Assembly (NCBI GenBank): GCA_038251405.1
Contig: JBBSBH010000003.1
Location: forward strand, 136,090 to 200,089
Direction: 5' to 3'
DNA length: 64,000 bases
DNA from: JADJLQ01 sp038251405
GTDB lineage: Bacteria > Bacteroidota > Bacteroidia > Chitinophagales > Saprospiraceae
Of this stretch, positions 1-10,600 are shown piece after piece. The notes below the pieces were generated by a model, which was not told where the DNA came from, did not search any database, and was given only the letters and a program-made list of their open reading frames with translations. Positions within the stretch are counted from its first letter, which is position 1. Each line of letters begins with the position of its first letter. The position numbers and the translations under genes were made by a program.

Positions 1-167
1 GAATCAGCAAACTTGATTAGTTCTTGCTCATCAGTAGGAATAGGGGAGATCGTGTCTGCTTTTTTTGGACTTTCAGATTGAGCGATGATGGGAGGATTAG
101 TAATCTGCTTACTGGTATTACAGGCCAGGGCTAGTAAAAAAGCGAAAATATATTTTGTAAAATTCAT
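1..167 (-). CDS. Lipoprotein, N-terminal part only (runs off the window)
   Basis: Only about 55 codons are inside the window. They begin with a short hydrophobic signal ending in the lipobox LALAC, so the protein is probably exported and lipidated. A Pro/Ser/Lys-rich linker follows. The start codon overlaps the stop of the upstream hydrolase gene in the arrangement ATGA, which suggests translational coupling in one operon. Nothing in the visible part gives a function. Confidence 0.6.
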   Translation of the reverse strand, partial: MNFTKYIFAFLLALACNTSKQITNPPIIAQSESPKKADTISPIPTDEQELIKFAD

Positions 168-2179
168 TCTCTAAATCGTTGAACCCATTCCCACAGGTTT
201 TCTGATCGCTTGTGCAGTATAGGCACATCTTCCTGTAGTAAGAGTCTTTCCGCTACTAAAATAGCTAAATCAGCGTCTATTTTTTGTAAATAATCTTTTT
301 TGTCAATATACAAGCCGTTCAAAGTGGGTCGCATATCTCTTGTAGTCTTGTTTTGGGTTTGCTTAGGAAGCGGTATAAATAGCCCTCTGAAATCATCCAA
401 TTCTCTAAAATTCATTTTGTAATCTCTCAGCGACCAGGGTGTATATGTCGCCAAGGGGACTCTGATCTCTATACTTCTGATACCACCGATTTCATTTCCA
501 AATTTATCAACAGCCGGCACCAAGACAGTAAATGGATTTTCTTTCAACGGAGGCTCCTGATCAATGATTTTCTCTTCTGACCACCTGGGGCCAAAATATA
601 ATCGGGCAGGGGCATAGGGTCCTACAGGATTGTCCAGACCTGGAATATAAGGTAGACTATAGGACTGGGCACGAATTAAAGTATGTTGAGAAATAGATGG
701 AATCTTACTATCGATGGGTAACCTGTTCTCAATTAACCATTCCTTCATTTGAATAAGTAATGCTTTAAAAGAGGGGGCTGGGAAATTGGGGTTTCCTTTA
801 AATAAATCATATTGCTGGTAAATCCGATCTGCGGAGTCTGGCATGGCTTCCGTATAATGCTGCATAGATGCCATATGAAAATATCGCTCATTTTCACTGG
901 GTAAAATGTCTTGCAATCCATCAGGGAATGTATGTATGAGTGAGGCCCCCCGTCCCCAATATTCATATCCGGTATTTATAAAAAATAATTTACATGAATC
1001 ATCATTCCTGTTCAATTTGTCACTTTGTCCGGACTCTTCATCTATGCTATTATGAGTAGAAAAGGGAAATAAATCTATCGGAAAATCAAAGCTTGAATAC
1101 CGATGACCATCGCGGGATGGCTGAGCAAATCTATGATTAAAACTACCTCTCCCTGCTCCCGCCATATAGATTAGCAGGCCATCGTAGACAGATCTGCCAT
1201 TTTCATCAGTATTGAAGCCATCGTACAAAAACTCTCTTAAGAATCTACCTGTCTGAGATACGCCCTGTGCCACTGTCTTTTTAGCTCTGAAACTACATGC
1301 AGGATCATACTTGATATAAGAAGCTATGTCTCTAATAGCCGCTAAGCCTCCGCCTGCCAGAACAGGGTCTTTTGCCAGGTAAACCAATTCATAAATACTG
1401 CCTTTTTTAAACCCACCTTCTAAATGAATGTGACCTGAATCTGGCTCGTTTTCATTATTATTTAAATTTGAAAAACTCCAGATAGTAGGGGGTATAGTTG
1501 CTTTATGACTAAGCCAATTTGGCCTACTGGTCAGTTTATTGATAGGAGAATAAAAATTGGCTGCACGATATGGTATCATGTTTCGATGCCCAAGGCTCAG
1601 GTAGTCTATGTTTTCATCAATCACCCAATCCGTTCTTACCAGACCGGTGATAGTAGATCCATCTTCATTTTTCACTACAGGTACTTCCAATTTTAAGGAA
1701 TTTGTAAGATCAGGCACATCCCATTGCCAGCCTATCCATACGATTGTGAAACCTTGTTTTAATAAAAATCCATTGCCATAGTCCACTGGAACATTAGGTC
1801 GTACCTGCCCCGTAGTAGCGCCGTTATACATTCTCATCAAAGCTATTCCACCTCTATTGCTCACCTCTACCAGGGCGATGCCATTCCTTTTAGAAGGATC
1901 TTTAGGTTGAAGTACTATTAACTTTGATTTTAAAATTATATTCCCTCCCGGATCTATAGGAGCAAGGTGCAGGTCACAGATGTTTTGATTAAATATATTT
2001 TGTGGGTTCAATCCAAAGATAATGTCCCCTCCAATCCATTCATAGGTACCTGCATTTCCAAATTTCTGGCCTCCTAATACATCATACCTTAATTCATTTT
2101 CAATTCTAAGAACAGATGCATGTATATCGCCAGATAAATGAAATAATACGATAAGGTAAAGGGCGAAAAGCGATTTCAT
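164..2179 (-). CDS. Secreted alpha/beta hydrolase-domain protein
   Basis: 671 residues with a Sec signal peptide (roughly residues 1-21), so it is exported. The overall pattern matches the large alpha/beta-hydrolase-domain family found in many environmental bacteria (Abhydrolase_10 type). The likely nucleophile elbow is GVSQTGR, with Ser near residue 308. A late conserved block (LDNPVGPYAPARLYFGP) is also typical. The substrate is unknown; esterase or lactonase activity is inferred from the fold only. It overlaps a downstream lipoprotein gene by 4 bp and follows the T9SS adhesin gene by 16 bp, so the three probably form a minus-strand operon. ATG start at 2179. Confidence 0.72.
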   Translation of the reverse strand: MKSLFALYLIVLFHLSGDIHASVLRIENELRYDVLGGQKFGNAGTYEWIGGDIIFGLNPQNIFNQNICDLHLAPIDPGGNIILKSKLIVLQPKDPSKRNGIALVEVSNRGGIALMRMYNGATTGQVRPNVPVDYGNGFLLKQGFTIVWIGWQWDVPDLTNSLKLEVPVVKNEDGSTITGLVRTDWVIDENIDYLSLGHRNMIPYRAANFYSPINKLTSRPNWLSHKATIPPTIWSFSNLNNNENEPDSGHIHLEGGFKKGSIYELVYLAKDPVLAGGGLAAIRDIASYIKYDPACSFRAKKTVAQGVSQTGRFLREFLYDGFNTDENGRSVYDGLLIYMAGAGRGSFNHRFAQPSRDGHRYSSFDFPIDLFPFSTHNSIDEESGQSDKLNRNDDSCKLFFINTGYEYWGRGASLIHTFPDGLQDILPSENERYFHMASMQHYTEAMPDSADRIYQQYDLFKGNPNFPAPSFKALLIQMKEWLIENRLPIDSKIPSISQHTLIRAQSYSLPYIPGLDNPVGPYAPARLYFGPRWSEEKIIDQEPPLKENPFTVLVPAVDKFGNEIGGIRSIEIRVPLATYTPWSLRDYKMNFRELDDFRGLFIPLPKQTQNKTTRDMRPTLNGLYIDKKDYLQKIDADLAILVAERLLLQEDVPILHKRSENLWEWVQRFRE

Positions 2180-2195
2180 TCGGGGAACAACTTAA

Positions 2196-4355
2196 TTACC
2201 GCAAAAGAGTCACTGTACCACTTACTTCCTGGGGTGCGCCGTCTCCGCATATATAGGTGAGTCTGTAAATATAAATATCAGAGGCAGCGTCTTTTCCATT
2301 GATTTTTCCATCCCAACCATTTGCAGGATCAGAATTGTTGTACACCAATTGTCCCCAGCGACTAAATACTACTATTTTAGTAATCTTTAATGCACCATCA
2401 GAATAAGTAAAATAATCATTTTTCATATCCCCATTGGGGGTGAAAGCATTGGGGATTTTATTTTTCAAGGTGGCGGGATCAATACAAGGTATCACCTGGA
2501 CTGAAATGGATTTACTTAATGGACATCCATTCACATCAGTAGCCTCGAATGTATATGTATAGGTTCCGGCATTATTTGGTTTATCATTCAGGACAAAACC
2601 ATTGGTATTGTTATTGCTGCCATTTATAGTCCATTTTATATTGGTAACACTGGAGTTAACACCCACTGCAGTAATGGTCACATTAGTGCCTTCATAGACT
2701 ACTCCGCTTGGATTTCGTTGTAATTGAAGATTATTTGATGGACAAATAACTTGTATAACAAAATTATAGGACCACATACATCCATTCATATCAGTAACAT
2801 CCGCATCTACATTATGATTACCAGACTTGATTGCTTTGATATCAAAAGTTAAAGCACCTGCTGGAACTGAGGTGCCATCTACTCGCCACGCCACTGATTT
2901 CATTCCATTGGTGCCAAGCAAAGTAATCGTGACATCTGAGCCTGCCGTTATAGGCGTAGGAACATTGGTAGCTATTCGTATGGGAGGTTTAGAGAATACA
3001 TGAGTCTTTATATCGGTAGTAGCATCACAGCCATCTTTTTTAGCTTCTACTTTATACATTTGTTCACCATTGACTTTGATCTTTGGATCAGGACATTTTT
3101 CACAGGAGATAAGGCCATCCTGAGGAGTCCACTTAAATTCTTTATATTCAGAACCATCCGGTTTGAAATTTAATTGAATGGTCTCTCCCGGGCATACTGT
3201 AGTGTCAACAGGACCTACTGGTATGGAAGGCTCTACTACTTTTATATATACACTATCGGTATGGCTACAGGCATTATTTTTGGTAATTCTGAAATAGGTA
3301 GTGGTTTTATCCGCCATGATTACGGCATTCAATGTGTCAGCAGATGTTTGAAATCCATTGGAAGGATTCCATTTTGGATTGATAAATGGAAATAAATCTT
3401 TGGGATGTCGTTGACTGAAAAAGAATATGCTGTCGCCTTTACAATATTTGTCTTTTTTAGGAAAGACCGTGATTTTAGTGTCACGAAGTGAATCAATGCG
3501 TACATGCACGGTATCCGACGCTTTACATACGCCACTAGTGACATTTACAATATAGCTCTTAGAATGAATAGGCACCACGCGAATTGAATTATTACTCAAC
3601 ACCCTGGTAGCACTGTCCAAAGTCCAGGAGACTTGGGCATTTCCCGGGGTTACACTAGCTATTAATTGAATGGAATCAGGAAAACAAAGAAATGCTGTAT
3701 CTCTTGTATTCAAGGTAACTCCTATAGGTTGGCTTATGATATAAATCGAATCTCTTTCAGCGCAGTTTAATAATCTCCCTGTAAAATAGATCTTACCCGT
3801 ACGGTTAGGGAATATGGTATATTGGAGAGGAACCGGGGATGGTTTTACCAGATCAACAGGATTCCACTCTAACTGAGCTCCGGAAACCAATTTTATCGGT
3901 ACATCAAAAGGTTCATTAGAACATTTGGAAAATGTATCCTGTGATGTAAGAATTTGTAAAATATGGTCATTGATCTTTACCCTGCCGGTATCGTTTTTGC
4001 CTGCTGCATTAGTGGAAATAATTAATATTTCTTCCTGACCTTCTTCAATTCCGTCATTAAATACCGTGAGGTCAAAAAGTTTTACAGAATCGCCTTTGGC
4101 AAAAACGATACTGTCCTCCACGTTTGTAGCATAGTCTGAACCTCTTTGTGCAGTTCCAGCCAATTTGATTTTGATTACCGTACTTGCTTTGGCCGCACTG
4201 TCCAATTTGAACTGGATTTTCTCATTATTGAGCAAAGAGCAATTTTCGTTTACTTCGGTGAGATTGCTTGCCAGGTTGATAGTAACCTTTTGGGCACTTA
4301 CCTCAAAAACAAGCAAGCCAATAAAAAGTATAAATAATGGTCTTAATAGTCTCAT
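2196..4355 (-). CDS. Type IX-secreted surface protein with gliding-motility C-terminal domain
   Basis: 719 residues. A Sec signal peptide (residues 1-21, ending EVSAQ) is followed by a Calx-beta-like domain at about residues 30-130 (acidic repeats around GIEEGQEEILI) and several PKD/Ig-like beta domains. The last 90 or so residues contain IPNAFTPNGDMKNDYF and a Gly-rich WGQLVYNN...GWDG block. That is the hallmark CHU_C / T9SS type-B sorting domain that directs proteins through the type IX system to the cell surface. It is probably an adhesin or motility-associated surface protein. The domain confines the source to Bacteroidota. No enzymatic motif is seen. Confidence 0.88.
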   Translation of the reverse strand: MRLLRPLFILFIGLLVFEVSAQKVTINLASNLTEVNENCSLLNNEKIQFKLDSAAKASTVIKIKLAGTAQRGSDYATNVEDSIVFAKGDSVKLFDLTVFNDGIEEGQEEILIISTNAAGKNDTGRVKINDHILQILTSQDTFSKCSNEPFDVPIKLVSGAQLEWNPVDLVKPSPVPLQYTIFPNRTGKIYFTGRLLNCAERDSIYIISQPIGVTLNTRDTAFLCFPDSIQLIASVTPGNAQVSWTLDSATRVLSNNSIRVVPIHSKSYIVNVTSGVCKASDTVHVRIDSLRDTKITVFPKKDKYCKGDSIFFFSQRHPKDLFPFINPKWNPSNGFQTSADTLNAVIMADKTTTYFRITKNNACSHTDSVYIKVVEPSIPVGPVDTTVCPGETIQLNFKPDGSEYKEFKWTPQDGLISCEKCPDPKIKVNGEQMYKVEAKKDGCDATTDIKTHVFSKPPIRIATNVPTPITAGSDVTITLLGTNGMKSVAWRVDGTSVPAGALTFDIKAIKSGNHNVDADVTDMNGCMWSYNFVIQVICPSNNLQLQRNPSGVVYEGTNVTITAVGVNSSVTNIKWTINGSNNNTNGFVLNDKPNNAGTYTYTFEATDVNGCPLSKSISVQVIPCIDPATLKNKIPNAFTPNGDMKNDYFTYSDGALKITKIVVFSRWGQLVYNNSDPANGWDGKINGKDAASDIYIYRLTYICGDGAPQEVSGTVTLLR

Positions 4356-4684
4356 TGTAACGATTTGATAAACAGATTCAAAAATACATAAAATTGGAGT
4401 AGAAATACACTAATGTTAAAAGACAGGAGTATAAGAGGTAAAATACTTTCGTCAGAAAAGATTTACTCTAAAGTTTTCAAGAAATAGTGTTTTGCTTTAA
4501 AATAGATCCAAAGCCTGGACAGAGAATAATTTTGGGCATTGAATGAGCCTTACTTCAGAATCGGTAAGTGCTATTCATTTTTGCGATTAAGAGTATAAGA
4601 TATTTTCTAAAACTAGCTATTATCATTCAGCTGGTCAACTTTACGAAGTAGCCCCAGCTTTGATCTATTTCAAAAGGGAAGTAG
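4356..4684. other. Intergenic region, nothing recognised
   Basis: 329 bp between the adhesin start and the glucan synthase stop. No plausible gene, strong terminator hairpin or palindrome of the kind seen after 24 kb was found. Confidence 0.5.
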
Positions 4685-7600
4685 TTAAACTCTTTCCCCA
4701 ACAATAAAAATTGTGATCTTCACTTCATGTTTTTTCCCATCATTTATTAGTGGTATGGAGGTGGACCGCTGTGTTTTATTATTAATCAATACCTGTAAAG
4801 GCTTTTCCTCTCGGGATAGGATTTGAGTGATGTGAATATGATACCTGCTCTCCAGGAAATTATAGTAAATCGCAAGCTCTTTCCATTCCTCGGGAAGACA
4901 TGGTTCAAAAATTAATTGATCATTTTTTCTTCTTAAACCAATAAAAGAATGCAGGATAAGCTGGTACATCCATCCGGCTGAACCGGTGTACCAAGTCCAT
5001 CCTCCCCTTCCTTTATGCTTGGGCTCTGCATATACATCGGCAGCTATCACGTAAGGTTCGGTTTTATAAATACCGATTTTTGATGTGCTATTACTTCTGA
5101 TTATTGGGTTGATCATTTGCAGTAGTTCCCATGTCATTTTTCTGTCTTTTTTCGCAGCAAAAGCCATTACCAGCCATATGGCAGCATGGGTGTATTGCCC
5201 GCCATTCTCTCTTACTCCTGGCACATATCCTTTGATATAGCCAGGGTTCAGACCAGAAGTATCAAAAGGCGGGTTAAATAATTGAATAATACCTGCTTCT
5301 TTATTCACCAGTTTTTCATCTGCTGACTGCAAGGCTATATTCGTGCGGTCCTCATTTCCGGCACCTGACAATACTGCCCAGCTCTGTACAATGGAATCAA
5401 TTTTACATTCCTCATTTTTGGATGAGCCGAGGGGGGTACCATCATCAAAATATGCCCGAAGGAACCACTTTCCATCCCAGGCATTTTTTTGGATATTTTC
5501 CCGGAGTGTTTTAGCTGTTTGTTTACATTTTTCTTGAAAAATCTTATCACCTTGTTGCAATGCAACATCAGCAAAGCGTACCAGTACATGATACAAAAAG
5601 AATGCAAGCCATACACTTTCACCCTGGCCATGTTCGCCTACTTTATCCATACCATCATTCCAGTCACCAGAGCCTATAAACGGAAGGCCATGTTTGCCAA
5701 ACCGGAGACCGTGTTCAATCGCTTTTACGCAATGCTGATACAAGCTGGCAGAGACATCAGACATGATGGGCATATCATAATAAGAATCTTCCCCCGCATT
5801 TAATAACCTGCCTTCGATAAAATTTATTTGTTCATCAAGGATGGCATTATCTCCAATGGTACTGATGTAGATACTTGCTACATAGGGTAACCACAAATAA
5901 TCATCCGAACACTTGGTACGAACACCTCTGCCGGAAGGCGGATGCCACCAATGCTGCACATCCCCTTCACCGAATTGCCTGGATGCACATAACAAGATTT
6001 GATCTCTCACCAAATGAGGCTGGCTATGAATGATGGATAATACATCCTGCAGCTGGTCCCTGAATCCAAATGCACCACCTGATTGATAAAAACCACTCCT
6101 TCCCCATATACGACTAGCGATAGTCTGGTAATTTAACCACCCGTTAGTTATTATATTTAATGCATTATCGGGAGTATTTATTTGAACCATACCGAGCGTA
6201 CTATTCCAGTATTGATGCACTTTCTGTAAAGCATTTTTTGATGTTTCTACACCTTGAGCGGCTTGAATAATTTTAACTGCCTGGTCCCGGGAACTTGCAC
6301 ATCCAAGGCGAAAAACGGTCTCTAGCTCCTCTTCATCAGGAATGTCAATAGATATTTGTATTGCAGCACAAGGATCTAATCCGGCACCAGTTTTTCCGGA
6401 AAACCTTGCCCTGTTCAGTCCATCCGGATTATTTATATTTCCATTACGACCCAGAAATTCTGTCCTGTCACCAGTAATCATTTTATTTTTTCCATCTGCA
6501 TCGAAAAAGGCAATTTGATGGGCAAATTCAACATTATAGGTATTGCGTGCTAATATGGCACCACTGCTTAGCTCCACTTCTGTAATGGTATGTTTTAAAT
6601 TTTTAGCCCTTAGATCTCCCAGTACCCATTCTACATAACCTGTTATAGATATGCGACGATTTCTGCCTGAGTGGTTGCGAATCTTTATCAGACTGTATTT
6701 TATCGAATCTTTTATATCAGTAAAGACAGTCATTTCAGTATAAATACCATCCTGGCTGTGTTCAAATACACTGTAACCAAACCCATGCCGGGTTAGATAA
6801 GGAGAACTGCCGGGGCAGGGTAGTGATGCGAGCGACCAGAATCTGCCACTTTCTTCATCTTTTAAATAGAAGGCCTCTCCTTGAAGATCGGTGACCGGAT
6901 CATTATTCCATGGGGTCAGGCGTATTTCATGGGCATTATCTACCCATGTATAAGATTGCCCACTTTCAGTGACGATACTCCCAAAATCAGGATTGGCCAA
7001 TACATTAATCCAGGGTGCCGGTGTTTTTTTATCTTTCTTTATGGTAATTACGTATTCTTTTCCATCTGGTGTAAATCCACCATGTCCATTGACATATTGC
7101 AAATCCTTCCTTTCCTCTATTGAGGTATATTGAATTGGAAAGCTCTTAACAGGATTAAAATAAGGGATTGTGGGTTTAATTTTTATGCGTTGATTTATTT
7201 GCTCCTCCAAAGAACCATATCGGTCTGCTATAACTACACGGGCAACCGTTTGAAACAATATTCTGTCTTCATTAGTTATTTGATCAGCAGATCGAATAAA
7301 AATACCACCTAATTTATCTTTGAGATCAACACCTATTCCTGGTGATACCAATTCTAATATTTTATTTTGCAAATCCTGCCTGTATCCACCGGGATCATCA
7401 TTCCAGATTACAAGATCAACGATTAATCCTTTGAGGCGCCAATATAAATGTGCCTGCACCATTTGTTTTATGAGGTTTACATTTGTTGCCTCTTCAATTT
7501 GGACCAATACTATGGGAATATCTCCGGAAATACCATAGCTCCAAAGACCTGATTGGCCCCTTGTGTTTTTTATCAATACTGTAGGATCAGCCTGTAAAAA

Positions 7601-10600
7601 TGAATTAGAAAAAATAATTGATCCAGCTAATCTGGTATACAATTGTGCATCTGCTTCTGTGGCATTGATCTGGTGCAGGATGACCTGGCTATGTGTCCAT
7701 GCCAATTCAAGTACACGGTTGAAAATGTGCTGTTCCTGGTATTTATCAATTAGATCATTGCACAATTCCTTTGTTTCAGCTACACCGGTTACAATATCAA
7801 AAACAACGGATTCATTGCCTTCCAGTACAATGCTGTATCGTATAGAAACAATTGGGTCAAGTACTGAACCACTACTATTCTGTAATGGATCAGGTTTTGT
7901 CATTGCCAGTGGTTCATGAATAGAATTGCATCTGCCAATAAATTTTTCCCGGTCTGTTTCATATGATATGTCAACAATATCGGAATCATGATCATGAACT
8001 TTCATCAAATGAAACATCCAGGGTGTATCTTCCTGTACGGATCGAGGCCGCCGGGTACACATAATCGCTCGCTTTTGCTCATTGATTGTGGTTTGTACAA
8101 ATAGATTGCTAAAAGCCGGATGCATCTCGTCAGCAGCTTGTACGGCGAGTGCTATTTCCGCATAACTGGTTATTTCCAGCTTTCTTTTTTTTCGGGAAAG
8201 GTTAGTGATATGTATTCTTTTTAATTCAATATCATCCTCCGGTGACACTACTATTTCAGTATGTGTTTCCAATGACATATCCCTCCGACGGAACTCTGCT
8301 CTGCCTTGTGAAAAAACGGCTTCATAATTTTGTCCTTCCTTTAATGATGGTTGAAAGGCACATGACCAATAGTAATTATTTTCGAGGTCCCTGATATAGC
8401 AAAAATTGCCCCAATTGTCCAGGGTGGTATCTTCACGCCAACGGGTAATGGCCAGGTTTTTCCAGCGAGTATAACCCCCACCGGCATTGGTAACCATTAC
8501 ATGATACCTGCCGTTTGATAAAAGCTGTATTTCCGGAATTGGTGTATTAGGGGTATTGAGGACTCTTATGGAAGCATTGCTTTCTGATACAATACTAGTA
8601 TCTCCGGCATGTAACCCCGGGGAATAAAAGGTGGTTACCCGTGGTATTCTTTCCTGCAAGAGAAGCATAGCAGATTTCAAATGCACTTCCGCCTCAAACC
8701 GTTGCTGCATCGGTTTGTTTAATAGTAAATAACAAAGAGAAAGGAATGACATACCCTGGTGATGGGCCATATATGATTTGATAATAACATTTTTTTGCTT
8801 TCTTGACAATCTGGCAGCGGTATAATCTATGGCTTCATAGTACCCATATTCTCCTTCAAATCCTTTTTCTTTTAATACAACCAGATTATTATAGGCTTCA
8901 TCGGGTGCAACCATCAATGCCATTATGGTAGAATAAGGAGAAATGACCAGGTCTTCTCCCAACCCTCTTTTAAAACCAGTACCAGGTACACCAAATGCTT
9001 TGTATTGATAATTAAGATTGGCATCCACCATATTGTACCCTGACTCGGATATACCCCAGGGCGTGCCAACCCATTTCCCATATTCAATTTGCTTATGAAC
9101 AATTACTTTATAGGTTTGGTGCAATAAAGTATTATCATATGTTGGCATTACCAACAGGGGCATCAGGTATTCAAACATGGAACCACTCCATGACAGCAGC
9201 AATGGGAGCGTGCCTACATTGGTCAATTGCCTGCCCAGTGCAAACCAGCTTTCCTGTGGCAATTTCCCCTGGGCTATACCCAAATAGGTAGTCAGCCTTG
9301 CTTCAGATGCGAGCAAGTCATAATAACTATTATCACGCCTGTGTTCCTCGGTATTAAATCCAACTGACAACAGCTTTTGTGACTTGTCATACAGAAAATT
9401 ATAATCCAAATCGGAAAATTCCATACACTTGTTTACCAGTATTTCAATGGTTTGTAAAAACTCTTTCCCCCTTCTGGATGCCTCAGTGATAGCTGTGCCG
9501 AATGCTGTTAGCCATTCATTTTCTTCAGGACTATTTTCTTTTGATTGTGAACTTAAAAGTTTTTGAAGCAAATCTTTTTCCACCCCAGCCAATTGTTTGA
9601 AACTGGGCATGGTTGGAAACGATGAGACAATGCCTGAAAACTTTTCTGGCACCTCTTCATAAATCAACCACGGCGCCATCGAAGTAATCAGATTTTTTTG
9701 AGCGGTTAATTGATGCAAAATCTTTTGGCGCCAATGATTTTCTTCCTCGCTTTCAGGTAAAATATTTTCAGAAAAAATAGCTATGAATTTCGTCTCGAGT
9801 AGTTCTATAAAATTTTTTGATTCCCGTAAGGACTGAATCTGTTTATCGTAAGTTTCTTTTATTTGATCCCTGTATTGCTGAAGCGGACTTTGATCTTTCA
9901 CATATTCCATAAGTATTTCAACAGTATCTATAAGCCCCTCAAAAAATATCGGTTGAATTAATTTATTACCCGGAATAGCAGTCAACCCCTGTTTTAAAAT
10001 AATCAAATGACCGGCCATGTTTCCGCTATCAACAGTAGAGATATACCGGGGAAATAATGGAGTCAGCGTAACGGTATCATACCAATTATAAAAATGTCTG
10101 CTGTACCGTTCCATTTTCTGCAAAGTCTGTAAAGTATTGCTAGTGCGTTCCAGCAATTGCTGTGCAGTGATATATCCTAAATCATAGGCTCCAAGATTGG
10201 AGAGCATATAAAGACCAATATTGGTAGGTGATGTCCGGTGTGCAATTCTTTCCACTGGTTCTTCCTGGTAATTATCCGGAGGTAGCCAATTATCTTCGGC
10301 CGAAACAAATTTTTCAAAGAAGCTCCATATTTTCCTTGATAATATTCTGAGAAGTAAGCGCTTTTCCTCCGAAATTTCCATGGTAAGATTAACACTCGGC
10401 TGGCTAATGCTCCATGCAATGGCTGGTCCCAGTGACCAAAAAATAAGGAAGGGAATCGTAACCAGTAAATTACCAGGCTGAATAATACTCAGATAAGAAA
10501 ATACCAAAATTGACATAACTGGTTGAATCCACATCATTTTATAGTAATACCATAAAGTCTTCTCTACTTTAAGTGTACTGTTGTAAGGCGTCCATTCCAA